Shown: positions 46,138 to 55,333 of the stretch, in pieces | Layout: the number at the start of each line of letters is the position of its first letter | Numbering within the stretch: position 1 is the first letter of the stretch | NCBI RefSeq assembly: GCF_025486315.1 | Contig: NZ_JAOOPY010000008.1 | Span: 62,001 to 126,000 of the forward strand | Direction: 5' to 3' | Source: Variovorax sp. N23 | Lineage (GTDB): Bacteria > Pseudomonadota > Gammaproteobacteria > Burkholderiales > Burkholderiaceae_C | DNA: 64,000 nt | Notes under the pieces: generated by a model | Databases searched by the model: none | The model's input: only the letters and a program-made list of their open reading frames with translations | Told to the model about the DNA's origin: nothing | Translations under genes and position numbers: made by a program

Positions 46138-46794
46138 TCAGACCGCGGGCGCTTCGCCGTCGAAGACGACGCCCAGCGCGCGCGCCACATGCACGTCCTC
46201 GATCGGCAGCTCCCAGCTCAGGAACACCAGGGTGCCGTCCATGCCCGCCGCGAAATCCGCCGCGTCGAAGCCGCTGCGGCCGCGCCGGATGACGGCGTGC
46301 GGCTGACCCGTGTCGAAGACCACCGCCGTGCCCCGGGCGAGGGGCATGCGAAGGCCCGCCGCCGGGAAATGCAGGTCCAGCCCCTGGTCGTCGCTGAGGA
46401 AGAGATTGCAGAAGGCCGCGCCGCCGTACTGCGCAGCGTCGTGGTGGACCTTCGCGCCGCGGCAGGCCATCAGCGCCACCTCGCTGGACGCCAGCACGTC
46501 CGCCAGCCCTAGCGCGCGGGTCCAGTCGGCCATCGCCTGCACGCACTGCCGGTAGTCCGGCCAGCGCGCGCGTGCGCGCGGCAAGGGCAGCGGCTCGACA
46601 TCGCCGGGCTCGAGGCCCAGGACCGACGACACCTCGCGTTCCCAGTCGGCCGTCAGGCGAGCGGGAGGCATCGGCACATCGAGCGTGCCGGCCAGCACCA
46701 CGCCGCTCACGCGCCGGCTGCGCAGCGCGTCGCCGCTGCGGAAGCGGACGATAGACGGGCCGCATTCGGCGGGCGGCGACGAGGCAGGGTGCAT
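46138..46794 (-). CDS. 2OG-Fe(II) oxygenase-like protein
   Basis: A 218-residue soluble protein. KVHHDAAQYGG supplies an H-x-D and GQPHAVIRRG the distal His with an Arg eight to ten residues on, the H-x-D...H facial triad pattern of 2-oxoglutarate/Fe(II) dioxygenases; FCNLFLSDDQGLDLHFP between them is a plausible jelly-roll strand. Substrate unknown. It is convergent with the chemoreceptor gene (2-bp gap) and divergent from the HD-GYP gene at 46990. Confidence 0.62.
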   Translation of the reverse strand: MHPASSPPAECGPSIVRFRSGDALRSRRVSGVVLAGTLDVPMPPARLTADWEREVSSVLGLEPGDVEPLPLPRARARWPDYRQCVQAMADWTRALGLADVLASSEVALMACRGAKVHHDAAQYGGAAFCNLFLSDDQGLDLHFPAAGLRMPLARGTAVVFDTGQPHAVIRRGRSGFDAADFAAGMDGTLVFLSWELPIEDVHVARALGVVFDGEAPAV

Positions 46795-46989
46795 CCGGGC
46801 AGTGTAGGCAGTGCAGTAAGGCGAAAGGCAACAGGCGGGCCGCAGGCATCGTCGAGGCATCGACCGAACGTGCCAAGATTGACAGTCGGCGGCGCTCGAC
46901 AACAAGGTTTGGACACTTTTTAGTCCTATAGTCAAATTTTGATACGTGCCACCCCGCAGAGCTTGATTCGAGTACGAGCGCAGACAGTC

Positions 46990-48129
46990 ATGCTGAAGAA
47001 GATCAAGGCCGCCGACCTGCAAGAAGGCATGGTCCTTAAGGGACTGGATGGCGTCTGGACGGGGGTTCCGACCTCCCGCTGGACGTCCAGGGTGCTGGAC
47101 AAGCGGCTGCTGCGTTCGCTGCGGGCCCGTGGCGACGTCTCGGTCTGGATCGAGGTCCCCGAAGCGCCCCCGGTCGTGCGCACGCCGACGCCCGGACCGG
47201 TCGAGGCGCACGAGGCCGCCCTGAACGCCCGCAACCTGGGCGCCTCCACCATGAAGGGGGCCTTCGCCGACGTGCAGGCGAACCGCCCCCTCAACGTGTC
47301 GCTGGCGATCCAGGTGGTCGACGGCATCTACGCATCGATCGAACACGACCCCGGCGCCATGCTGAGCGTGGCTCGGCTCAAGACCGCCGACGAGTACACC
47401 TACATGCACTGCGTCGCCGTCTGCGCGCTCATGGCGGCGTTCGCACGCGAGCTGGGCATGACCGAGGGGCAGTGCCGCAACGCGGCCATCGGCGGCCTGT
47501 TCCACGACCTGGGCAAGGCGCGGGTGCCGATCGAGATCCTGAACAAGCCGGGCGCCCTGACCGACGCGGAGTTCACGACGATGAAAGACCACCCGCGGCT
47601 GGGCACGGAGATGCTGGTGCACAACGGCTTCGACGAGCCCATCGCCCTGGACATCTGCCTGCATCACCACGAGAAGATCAGCGGCGGCGGCTACCCCGAC
47701 GGGCTGGACGACGACGGGATCTCGATCTACGCGCGCATGGCGGCCATCTGCGACGTCTTCGATGCCGTGACCTCCGCACGCGTCTACAAGAGCGCCTGGG
47801 ACCCGGCCGATGCGCTGGTGCGCATGGCCGCCTGGAAGGGGCACTTCGACCGCGACCTGCTGGCCACCTTCATCAAGCTGGTCGGTGTCTACCCGGTGGG
47901 CTCGCTGGTGCGGCTGAGTTCGGGCCTGCTGGCGGTGGTGGTGCAGCAGCGCAAGGACCGGCTGTACACACCGGTGGTCCGGACGTTCTACTCGACGATC
48001 CAGGAGACGCCGACGGTGCCGACGCTGCTCGACCTGAGCGAGCCCGACTGCGACGTGCAGATCGTCGGGCGCGAGCCGCGCGACCTCTGGGACGACGCGC
48101 ACATCCAGCGGCTGTCGCTGCCGGGCTGA
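46990..48129 (+). CDS. HD-GYP phosphodiesterase with N-terminal DUF3391
   Basis: A 379-residue protein starting MLKKIKAADLQEGMVL, the usual opening of DUF3391-HD-GYP proteins. The catalytic domain has FHDLGKARVP and LHHHEKISGGGYPDGL (GYP intact), followed by ICDVFDAVTS. It likely hydrolyses cyclic di-GMP. A TATAGT word about 60 bp before the ATG in CCTATAGTCAAATTTTG may be the -10. It is the second HD-GYP in 8 kb. A 17-bp-arm inverted repeat begins at its stop codon. Confidence 0.9.
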   Translation: MLKKIKAADLQEGMVLKGLDGVWTGVPTSRWTSRVLDKRLLRSLRARGDVSVWIEVPEAPPVVRTPTPGPVEAHEAALNARNLGASTMKGAFADVQANRPLNVSLAIQVVDGIYASIEHDPGAMLSVARLKTADEYTYMHCVAVCALMAAFARELGMTEGQCRNAAIGGLFHDLGKARVPIEILNKPGALTDAEFTTMKDHPRLGTEMLVHNGFDEPIALDICLHHHEKISGGGYPDGLDDDGISIYARMAAICDVFDAVTSARVYKSAWDPADALVRMAAWKGHFDRDLLATFIKLVGVYPVGSLVRLSSGLLAVVVQQRKDRLYTPVVRTFYSTIQETPTVPTLLDLSEPDCDVQIVGREPRDLWDDAHIQRLSLPG

Positions 48130-48250
48130 GAACATGTGAAGGAACCTGCTGCGCGCCCCGATCTCGCATCTGCGGTCCTCACCGCACGCGAGTGCGGCTC
48201 CGGTCCGGGGCGCAAGCTCGAGGCGCTCGCGACGGTTCCTTCACACGTTC
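48130..48250. repeat. 121-bp element bounded by 17-bp inverted repeats
   Basis: GAACATGTGAAGGAACC (48130-48146) is mirrored by GGTTCCTTCACACGTTC (48234-48250), 16 of 17 bases complementary. Inside are further complementary pieces (GCGCCCCG near 48151-48160 against CGGGGCGC near 48206-48213). It fills the gap between two convergent genes, so it can act as a two-way terminator; the long outer arms also resemble a small non-autonomous insertion. Confidence 0.6.
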
Positions 48251-48265
48251 TGATCGGCGGCGGCT

Positions 48266-49279
48266 TCAACGCCGCGCCGTCTGCCGCGGCAGTTCGCCGA
48301 AGCGCTCGCGGTAGTAGGCCGAGAAGCGGCCGAGGTGGCCGAAGCCGAAGGCCATCGCCGCGTCGGTGACCAGGCAGTCGGCATCGCGCTCGAGCATCTG
48401 CCGCGCGGCCTCGAGCCGCACCTGGCGCAGCCACACCATCGGACCCACGCCGAAGCGGCGCTTGCAGTGCATGTGCAGGGTGCGCGGGCTCACGCCCGCG
48501 GCGCGTGCCAGGTCTTCGAGCGACAGCGGCGCGCACAGGCGGCTGCGCATGTAGCGCTCGGCGGCGGCCAGCGGCGGCTCGAGCGCCCCGCCGCCGGACG
48601 ACGGGGCGCCGAGGGTCAGCGCCGCGTCGTCGAGCACCGGTGCGCCGCCCGCCGGCTGCTGCGTCAGCAGGAAGTAGGCGAGGCTCTGCTCGACATGCTC
48701 GAGCCAGGCCGGGTGGCACGCCGCGGGCCGGTCGGCGGCATCGGGCAGGGCGAGCTCCATGAGCGACTGCACCAGGCCGAACCACTGGGCCGACGCGCCG
48801 TCGTGCAGCCGGTGGGCCGACTGCAGCGCGGTGGCGGCCGGCGCCTGCGCGCTGCGCACCGCGGCGTCGTGCACCAGCGTCAGCGGGATGCGCAGCAGCA
48901 GCTGCTCGCAGTCGCGGCTCCAGCGCAGGCGCACGCTGCGGCGCGGCGCGATCACCGCCACCTGGCCGCGGCCGATCGAAAGGCAGTGGCCGTCGCTCTC
49001 GATCTCGGCGCTGCCGGACAGCGGCATCTGCACCAGCGCGAAGCCGTCGAAGGGCTGCGGGCGCACCTCGACCTCGGGGCCGTAGCGCAGGATGAACATC
49101 TGCAGCCGCGGCGAGCCCGCGCTGTAGAGCGCCGAGTCGATCGCGCCGGCGCCGCAGCGCACGTCGTGCTCGACCAGCGCGTCGCGCAGGTAGGCGCGGG
49201 AGGAGTCGATGCGGTTCGACGCGAAGACCCGGTTGCGGTAGAGCCGCGACAGGTCCATCGCCGGCACGGCCGGACTCAT
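48266..49279 (-). CDS. AraC-family transcriptional regulator
   Basis: A 337-residue regulator with an N-terminal cupin-like AraC_binding domain (FALVQMPLSGSAEIESDG, GRGQVAVIAPRRSVRLRW) and a C-terminal double helix-turn-helix (LSLEDLARAAGVSPRTLHMH, then TDAAMAFGFGHLGRFSAYYR). It is divergent from the dienelactone hydrolase fusion gene over 339 bp and probably activates it. An alternative start at Met8 (MDLSR) is possible. Confidence 0.88.
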   Translation of the reverse strand: MSPAVPAMDLSRLYRNRVFASNRIDSSRAYLRDALVEHDVRCGAGAIDSALYSAGSPRLQMFILRYGPEVEVRPQPFDGFALVQMPLSGSAEIESDGHCLSIGRGQVAVIAPRRSVRLRWSRDCEQLLLRIPLTLVHDAAVRSAQAPAATALQSAHRLHDGASAQWFGLVQSLMELALPDAADRPAACHPAWLEHVEQSLAYFLLTQQPAGGAPVLDDAALTLGAPSSGGGALEPPLAAAERYMRSRLCAPLSLEDLARAAGVSPRTLHMHCKRRFGVGPMVWLRQVRLEAARQMLERDADCLVTDAAMAFGFGHLGRFSAYYRERFGELPRQTARR

Positions 49280-49618
49280 GGCCGGCACGCCGCGGACGCG
49301 GCACGGTCGAAGCGGAACGGAAGGGACGGGATGGTCCGGGTCATGTGCTTCAAGCTCCTTGGGGCGCCGTGGGGTGCGCAGGGGTCGGGCGTGGTTCCGT
49401 ACGGGTCGGACGTGCGGCATGGCAGTCTGCATCCACCGCTGCCGGCGAGCAAGAGCCATGCCGATGACCATCCCGCGCGGGCACCTTTGTCCGCAATCGG
49501 CGAGGCGCCGCAGCGCGGCCTGCACCGGGTTGCGGATTCCGGATAGCCACGCGCCCGGTTTTGCGGTGAGATCGGGCGGTCGCCAACTCACTCCGCCTGC
49601 CCCACGCAGGCCGCACCC
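49280..49618. promoter_or_regulatory. 339-bp divergent control region
   Basis: No gene is convincing here. TCCGCAA (49490-49496) and TTGCGGA (49530-49536) form a perfect 7-bp inverted repeat 33 bp apart, followed by CCGGATAGCC about 80 bp before the hydrolase start. The repeat halves are suitable AraC half-sites for the adjacent regulator, which is inference. Confidence 0.4.
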
Positions 49619-50857
49619 ATGAGCAGAACCCTCACCCTTCCGGCGCTGGACGGCAGCGGCAGCTTCTCCGCCTACGTGGCCGTGCCCGCCAGCGGCCATG
49701 GCCCCGGCATCGTCATCGCGCAGGAGATCTTCGGCGTGAACGCCAACATGCGCGCCACGGCCGACCTGTACGCCGAGGAAGGCTACGTGGCCATCGTGCC
49801 CGACCTGTTCTGGCGCCAGAAGCCGGGCATCGAACTGGGCTACACGCCGGCCGACTTCGAGCAGGCCATCGGCTACTTCCAGGGCTTCGACCTGGACAAG
49901 GGCATCGAGGACATCCAGGCCACGCTGAACCTGCTGCGCACGCTGCCCGAGGTGGAGAAGTCGGTCGGCCAGGGCCTCGTCGGCTTCTGCCTCGGCGGGC
50001 GGCTCGCCTACTTCGCGGCCTGCCGCACCGACGTGGCGGTGGCCGTGGGCTACTACGGCATGGGCATCGAGCATGCGCTGGCCGAGGCACCGAAGATCAA
50101 GGGCCGGCTGGTGCTGCACTTCGCCGAGCTCGACGGCTACTGCGACGCTGCGGCGCGCGCCACGATCACCGAAGCGCTGGCGCCCAACAAGCGCATCGAG
50201 ATCTACACCTACCCGGGCGTCGAACACGCCTTCGCGCGCATCAACGGCATGCACTTCGACAAGCTCGCGTCGATGATGGCGCAGCAGCGCACCATCGCCA
50301 CGCTCAAGCGCGAGCTGGGCCCCGACTACGACCTCTCGGCGTTGTGGGACAAGCACTGCGAATACGAGTTCGGCACGCGCAACGTCGAGGACACGATGGC
50401 GACAATGGTGGCCGAGCCCTACGTCAACCACATCCCCACCATGACCGGTGGCGTGGGCTACAAGCAGCTCTACCGCTTCTACAAGCACCACTTCGTGCAC
50501 GGCAACCCGCCGGACATGGCGCTGCGGCCGCTGTCGCGCACCGTCGGCTCCAACCAGCTCGTCGACGAGTTCATCATGAGCTTCACGCACACAACCGAGG
50601 TCGACTGGATGCTGCCCGGCATCGCACCGACCGGCCGCAAGGTCGAGCTGCCGATGCTCGGCGTGGTGCGCTTCCGCGGCGACAAGCTGTGCCACGAGCA
50701 CATCTACTGGGACCAGGCCAGCGCGCTGGTGCAGATCGGCGTGCTCGACCCGGCCGGCCTGCCGGTGGCCGGTGCCGAGACGGCGCACAAGCTGCTCGAC
50801 GAGACGCTGCCGTCGAACACGCTGATGGCGCGGTGGAAGACGAGCGAGGGCGGCTGA
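49619..50857 (+). CDS. Dienelactone hydrolase fused to a SnoaL-like domain
   Basis: A 412-residue two-domain protein. Residues 1-235 are a dienelactone hydrolase: E36 in QEIFG, nucleophile C124 in GFCLGG, D172 in ELDGYCD and H203 in GVEHAF. Residues about 240-412 resemble a SnoaL/NTF2-fold domain (LWDKHCEYEFGTRNVEDTMA, DEFIMSFTHTTEVDWMLPGI, HEHIYWDQASALVQIG). The usual enzyme is only the first half (about 230 residues). Dienelactone hydrolases open maleylacetate-pathway lactones; the second domain may bind the same or a linked substrate. Confidence 0.85.
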   Translation: MSRTLTLPALDGSGSFSAYVAVPASGHGPGIVIAQEIFGVNANMRATADLYAEEGYVAIVPDLFWRQKPGIELGYTPADFEQAIGYFQGFDLDKGIEDIQATLNLLRTLPEVEKSVGQGLVGFCLGGRLAYFAACRTDVAVAVGYYGMGIEHALAEAPKIKGRLVLHFAELDGYCDAAARATITEALAPNKRIEIYTYPGVEHAFARINGMHFDKLASMMAQQRTIATLKRELGPDYDLSALWDKHCEYEFGTRNVEDTMATMVAEPYVNHIPTMTGGVGYKQLYRFYKHHFVHGNPPDMALRPLSRTVGSNQLVDEFIMSFTHTTEVDWMLPGIAPTGRKVELPMLGVVRFRGDKLCHEHIYWDQASALVQIGVLDPAGLPVAGAETAHKLLDETLPSNTLMARWKTSEGG

Positions 50858-51400
50858 TCAGGCGCCGCGGTCGGCCAGCACCCAGGGTGTGGCGAGCAGC
50901 GCCAGCAGCTGCACCAGCGCGAGCTCCTGCGGCTGCCAGGTTGGCCGTACGCCGAGCAGGTTGAAGGTCGCGGCGCAGCGGCCGGACGCATCGAGCAGCG
51001 GCACGTTGACCACCGCGTGCAGGCCGAGCGATGCGATGCGCTCATGGTCGTCGAAGACCTCGCGCAAGGCGGCGTCGCCCTCGCCCACGAACATCTGCGC
51101 ACCGCGCAGCAACTGGCGCGTCCACGGCGTCAGCGTCTTGCGCTTGCGCCCGCCCACTGGATAGGCGGCGACATCGGAAGTCCACACGCGCTGCAAATCG
51201 ACGATGTCGCCCTCGGTCGGCGCGGGCGGCGACGCGTCGACATTGACCGTCAGCAACCCGTCGCCGAGCATGCGCCGGCGCACGCCGTCGATGCAGTGCA
51301 GCGCCGCGTCCATCGTGCGTGAACGCGGCAGCGTCTGCGTGAGTACGTGGCACACGTCTAGCGGAAGGCACAACGGCGCTGCCGTGCTTGCCTCACTCAT
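50858..51400 (-). CDS. GAF-domain protein
   Basis: A 180-residue single GAF domain: FVGEGDAALREVFDDHERIA, SLGLHAVVNVPLLDASGRCA and TFNLLGVRPTWQ are typical ligand-pocket strands. There is no output domain. Its start overlaps the Bug binding-protein stop by eight bases, so it is the last gene of the gamma-glutamyltransferase operon. A small-molecule sensor or binder for that pathway is the likely role, by context only. Confidence 0.75.
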   Translation of the reverse strand: MSEASTAAPLCLPLDVCHVLTQTLPRSRTMDAALHCIDGVRRRMLGDGLLTVNVDASPPAPTEGDIVDLQRVWTSDVAAYPVGGRKRKTLTPWTRQLLRGAQMFVGEGDAALREVFDDHERIASLGLHAVVNVPLLDASGRCAATFNLLGVRPTWQPQELALVQLLALLATPWVLADRGA

Positions 51401-52358
51401 TCTTGATACCCAGCTCGCGGATGAGCTTGCCGTAGCGGTCGGCGTCGCTGCGCAGCACGGCGGCGAACTGCTGCGGCGTGCCCTTGACGATCTCGACGCC
51501 CATCGAATCCATGCGCGCGCGCACCTCGGGCTGCGCCAGCGCCTTGTTGATCTCGACGTTGAGCCGGGTCACCAGTTCCTTGGGCAGGTTGGCCGGGCCG
51601 AAGGCGCCGTACCAGACGCCGAGTTCGTAGCCCGGCAGCGTCTCGGCCACGGTGGGGGCGTCGGGCAGCAGCGGCGAGCGCTTGGCCTCGGTCACGCCCA
51701 AGAGGCGCAGCTTGCCGGCCTTCACATGCGGCAGCGTCTGCGTGCCGGCCGAGAACAGCACCTGCGTCTGGTTCGACACGGTGTCGACCACGGCCGGCGC
51801 GCCGCCCTTGTACGGCACGTGCAGCATCTCGATGCCCGCTGCCTTCTCGAACAGCACCGCGCTCAGGTGGTTGGTGGAGCCGGGGCCGGCCGACGCGTAG
51901 GCCAGCTTGCCGGGGTTGGCCTTGGCGTAGGCGATGAACTCCTTCACGTTGGTCACGGGCACGGCCGGGTTGACGACCATGGTGTTGATCACGTTGGCCA
52001 TCTGCGCGATGGGCGTGAAGTCCTCGACGCCGCGAAAGGGCATGGCCGGCATCAGCGCCGGGTTCATCGCGTGGGTGCTCATCGAGCCGATCAGCAGCGT
52101 GTAGCCGTCGGGCTTGGCCTTGGCGACGAAGTTCGAGCCGATGTTGCCGGACGCGCCGGCCCGGTTGTCGACGATGACCGTCTGGCCCAGCGACTTGGTC
52201 AGCTGCTCGGCCAGAGAGCGCGCGAGGATGTCGGTCGAGCCGCCGGGTGCCCAGGGCACGACCAGCGTGATGGGCTTGTCGGGCCACTCGGCCGCGGCGA
52301 GGGTGGCGAAGCCGCAGAGGACCAGCAGCGTGATGCCGCGTCGGATGCGTGAAAACAT
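51393..52358 (-). CDS. Bug/TctC-family periplasmic binding protein
   Basis: A 321-residue extracytoplasmic receptor with signal peptide (ITLLVLCGFATLAAAEW, cleavage near residue 23). WPDKPITLVVPWAPGGSTDI, the signature opening of Bordetella uptake gene proteins, and the cap motifs DNRAGASGNIGSNFVAKA and PDGYTLLIGSMSTHAMNP are present. Such proteins serve tripartite tricarboxylate transporters and are vastly expanded in Comamonadaceae; no TctAB genes are near. Its partner is the gamma-glutamyltransferase gene upstream. Confidence 0.93.
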   Translation of the reverse strand: MFSRIRRGITLLVLCGFATLAAAEWPDKPITLVVPWAPGGSTDILARSLAEQLTKSLGQTVIVDNRAGASGNIGSNFVAKAKPDGYTLLIGSMSTHAMNPALMPAMPFRGVEDFTPIAQMANVINTMVVNPAVPVTNVKEFIAYAKANPGKLAYASAGPGSTNHLSAVLFEKAAGIEMLHVPYKGGAPAVVDTVSNQTQVLFSAGTQTLPHVKAGKLRLLGVTEAKRSPLLPDAPTVAETLPGYELGVWYGAFGPANLPKELVTRLNVEINKALAQPEVRARMDSMGVEIVKGTPQQFAAVLRSDADRYGKLIRELGIKNE

Positions 52359-52397
52359 GGGAAGACTCCTCGATGAAAAAAGAAGGGGGTGTCGTCG

Positions 52398-54239
52398 TCA
52401 GCGCCCGACCGCGTAGCCCTGCATGCCGCGCGGATTGGCCGCGGCGCGCAGCAGCAAGCGGCCCTTGGCGTCGTGCTCGCGCGTGCAGGCGGACAGGCGG
52501 CTTTCCGACCACGGTTCGCCGACCTTCACGTCGTGCCCCTGCGCGCGCAGCGCATCGAGCACCTCGGGCGAGAAGCGCGACTCGACCGTGAGCCGGTTGA
52601 GCGTGGTGGCGCGCGGCCAGAACGACGCGGGGAAATGGTCGACGTGCCAGGCCGGCGCGTCGATCGCTTCCTGCAGGTTCATGCCGTGCACGGCATGGCG
52701 CAGGAAGAAGGCGGGCGACCACTGGTCCTGCTGGTCGCCGCCGGGTGTGCCGAACACCATGTACGGCTCGCCGTCGCGCAGCGCGAGCGAGGGCGACAGC
52801 GTGGTGCAGGGCGGCACGCCGGGCGTCACGGTGTTGGGCAGGCCGTCGTCGAGCCAGGTCATCTGCAGGCGCGTGTTGATCGCGAAGCCGAGCGCCGGGA
52901 TCACCGGACTCGACGACAGCCAGCCGCCCGAGGGCGTGGCCGCAACCATGTTGCCGTGGCGGTCGATCACGTCGATGTGGCAGGTGTCGCCGACGAAGAC
53001 TTCGCGCTCGGCCCATTCGGCGACGGGCGGCAGCGCGGCGAAGGTGGGCTCGCCGATGCCGAAGCGGGTGTCGGCGGTGCGCAGCGTGCGAGCCGCCACG
53101 TAGAGGTCGGGCAGGCGCGGTGCGTGGCCGAGCGGCGCGCCCGGTTGCAGCTGTTGCGATGCGCGGTCGCCCACCGCCATCCAGCGCTGGCGCAGGTAGT
53201 CGTCGGACAGCAGCGCCATCTGCGCCTCGCGCGATGCACCGGGTGCGCTGCCGTACCAGGCGAGGCGGTCGGCCAGCGCCAGCTTGGCGGCTTCGGCGAT
53301 GCGGTGCACGAAGCCCGCAGTGTGCGGCGCGTGTTGTTCGAGGCCCGCGTGGCGCAGCATGCCGATCTGTTCGAGGAAGGCCGGGCCCTGGCTCCAGAAG
53401 CCGCACTTGGCCAGCGTGTAGCGGCCGAAGTCGACCGTCAGCGGCGACTCGACGGTCGGCTGCCACTGCGCCATGTCGTCGAAGCGCAGCAGGCCGGCGT
53501 GGCGCTCGCCGGTGGTGTCGCGCACCTGGGCCGTGCGGTAGTAGCTGTCGATCTCGCGTGCGACGAAGCCCTGGTACCAGCAGCGCAGCGCGGCATCGAT
53601 GGTGCCGGTGCGCGTGCCGTCGCCGTCGCTCTCGGCGGTGCGCACGATGCGTTCGTAGGTCGCGGCCAGCCGCGGCTGGCAGAACAACGCGCCGGGCTTC
53701 GGCACCTGGCCGTCGGGCAGCCAGACCTCGGCCGAGGACGGCCAATGCTCGCGGAACAGCGCCTGCACCGCGACGATGGCCTGCACCGCGCGCGGGATGA
53801 GCGGGTAGCCGTCGCGCGCATAGCCGATGGCCGGCGCCAGCACGTCGGCCAGCGACCAGGTGCCGTGGTCGCGCAGCATCGTCAGCCACGCCCCGAAGGC
53901 GCCCGGCACGGTGGCCGGCAGCAGGCCGATGCCCGGCACCTGTTCGAGCCCCAGGTGGCGAAAGGTGGCGGCCGAGGCCTCGGCCGGTGCGGCGCCCTGG
54001 CCGCAGACCGACTGCATGCGCCGGTCCTTCTCGCTCCAGAAGAGGATGGGCACTTCGCCGCCCGCGCCATTGAGGTGCGGCTCCACCACCTGCAGCACGA
54101 AGCCGCCGGCCACGGCCGCATCGAAGGCGTTGCCGCCGCGCTCGAGCACGCCCATGGCGGTCTGCGCGGCGAGCCAGTGCGTGGCCGCGGCGACGCCGTG
54201 CGTGCCGGTGATTTCAGGGCGGGTGGTGAAGGTGCTCAT
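52398..54239 (-). CDS. Gamma-glutamyltransferase family protein
   Basis: A 613-residue Ntn-hydrolase precursor. The autocleavage site and nucleophile is T419 in VGDTCHIDVIDRHGNMV, and the oxyanion region is SGGWLSSSPVIPALGF. N-terminal large-subunit motifs GVLERGGNAFDAAVAGGFVL and GAGGEVPILFW are present. No signal peptide is seen, so a cytosolic enzyme is likely. It may cleave gamma-glutamyl compounds or amides delivered through the Bug protein encoded next. It is divergent from a LysR regulator across a strong palindrome. Confidence 0.88.
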   Translation of the reverse strand: MSTFTTRPEITGTHGVAAATHWLAAQTAMGVLERGGNAFDAAVAGGFVLQVVEPHLNGAGGEVPILFWSEKDRRMQSVCGQGAAPAEASAATFRHLGLEQVPGIGLLPATVPGAFGAWLTMLRDHGTWSLADVLAPAIGYARDGYPLIPRAVQAIVAVQALFREHWPSSAEVWLPDGQVPKPGALFCQPRLAATYERIVRTAESDGDGTRTGTIDAALRCWYQGFVAREIDSYYRTAQVRDTTGERHAGLLRFDDMAQWQPTVESPLTVDFGRYTLAKCGFWSQGPAFLEQIGMLRHAGLEQHAPHTAGFVHRIAEAAKLALADRLAWYGSAPGASREAQMALLSDDYLRQRWMAVGDRASQQLQPGAPLGHAPRLPDLYVAARTLRTADTRFGIGEPTFAALPPVAEWAEREVFVGDTCHIDVIDRHGNMVAATPSGGWLSSSPVIPALGFAINTRLQMTWLDDGLPNTVTPGVPPCTTLSPSLALRDGEPYMVFGTPGGDQQDQWSPAFFLRHAVHGMNLQEAIDAPAWHVDHFPASFWPRATTLNRLTVESRFSPEVLDALRAQGHDVKVGEPWSESRLSACTREHDAKGRLLLRAAANPRGMQGYAVGR

Positions 54240-54301
54240 GGTTCTGGTGCATCGAAGGGATGCGCCGATTCTGGTCGCATGAAATAGGCCAATGCACATG
54301 G

Positions 54302-54331
54302 ATTGCTATTGATGCATGCATCAATTGCTAT
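54302..54331. promoter_or_regulatory. 18-bp perfect palindrome flanked by direct repeats, LysR operator candidate
   Basis: ATTGATGCATGCATCAAT (54308-54325) is a perfect palindrome. Overlapping its ends are two direct copies of ATTGCTAT (54302-54309 and 54324-54331), 22 bp apart, about two helical turns. It is in the 105-bp gap between the divergent gamma-glutamyltransferase operon and the LysR gene, ending 14 bp before the LysR ATG at 54345. Confidence 0.65.
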
Positions 54332-54344
54332 GCTCAAGAACACC

Positions 54345-55292
54345 ATGTCTCCCGCGCCCCTTGCCCCCGACGCCCTCGCCCTGCGCCTCGAAACCCGCCT
54401 GAAGATGCGGCACTACGTGCTGCTGATGGCGGTCGACCGGCACCGCTCCATCACCCGCGTGGCCGAGCAGCTGTCGCTCGCGCAGCCGACCGTGACGCGT
54501 GCGCTGGCCGACATCGAGGACATCTTCATGACGCCGCTCTTCATCCGCAGCCGACGCGGCCTGGAGCCGACGGTGGCCGGCGAGGTGGTGCTGGCGCGCG
54601 CCAAGCTCGCCGTGGCGGACAACCACGCGCTGCAGCAGGAACTGCGCGCCGTCAGCGGCGCCGGGCTGCAAGGACGGCTGCGCGTGGGCGTGATTCCCTA
54701 TGCCGCCACGCAGACGCTCGACGCCGCGTGGCAGCACCTCTTCGGCCTGCGCCCGCGCATCGCACTGCTGGCGCATGAGGACACCACGCACAACCTGGTG
54801 CTGGCGGTGCGCCAGCGCACGCTCGACTGCGCCATCTGCCGCTTCTCGCACGACAGCACCGACGACGACCTGGTGCAGGAACTGCTGTACCGGCAGGAGG
54901 CCTGCGTGGTGGTGTCGAAGGCCAGCGCGCCGCGGCTCACGCGCCAGGACTCGGTCGACATCTCGCTGCTGTCGGAGATGGACTGGATCTTCCCGCCCTC
55001 GGACACGCCGATCCGCCAGATGATCGACACCGTCTTCGCCGCCGCCGGCCGCACGGTGCCCGTGCCGCTGCTCGAGGCCTACGCGGTGCGCACCGTCGCT
55101 TCGGCCATGCAGCAGTTGCCGCGGGCCGTGACGATCCTGCCGCGCGACGTGGCGCAGGCCGTGGCCGCCACCGGCGCCGCCGAGGTCATGCCGCGCCCGC
55201 TGCCGTGGAACCTGCCGCCGGTGGGGCTGGCGTGGCTGCGGGATTCGCCGAAGGCGTCGGTGATTCAGGGGCTGGCGGCGGCGTTGCGTTGA
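54345..55292 (+). CDS. LysR-family transcriptional regulator
   Basis: A 315-residue LTTR: ITRVAEQLSLAQPTVTRALA is the helix-turn-helix, followed by the linker helix and an effector-binding domain (GRLRVGVIPYAATQTLDAAW). The N-terminus (LALRLETRLKMRHYVLLMAV) is that of the AbgR/CbbR-like subgroup with a first helix extension. I chose ATG 54345; ATG 54330 is in frame too. Divergent placement suggests it controls the gamma-glutamyltransferase-Bug-GAF operon through the palindrome at 54308-54325. Confidence 0.88.
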   Translation: MSPAPLAPDALALRLETRLKMRHYVLLMAVDRHRSITRVAEQLSLAQPTVTRALADIEDIFMTPLFIRSRRGLEPTVAGEVVLARAKLAVADNHALQQELRAVSGAGLQGRLRVGVIPYAATQTLDAAWQHLFGLRPRIALLAHEDTTHNLVLAVRQRTLDCAICRFSHDSTDDDLVQELLYRQEACVVVSKASAPRLTRQDSVDISLLSEMDWIFPPSDTPIRQMIDTVFAAAGRTVPVPLLEAYAVRTVASAMQQLPRAVTILPRDVAQAVAATGAAEVMPRPLPWNLPPVGLAWLRDSPKASVIQGLAAALR

Positions 55293-55333
55293 GGGCGAGG
55301 CAGCGCCCACCCGCCTGGCCCGAGAATCCCCGC

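Noticed and set aside
49350-49616. Minus-strand frame in the AraC-hydrolase gap
   Set aside because: Arg/Pro-rich composition and no start context; the gap is better read as control DNA.
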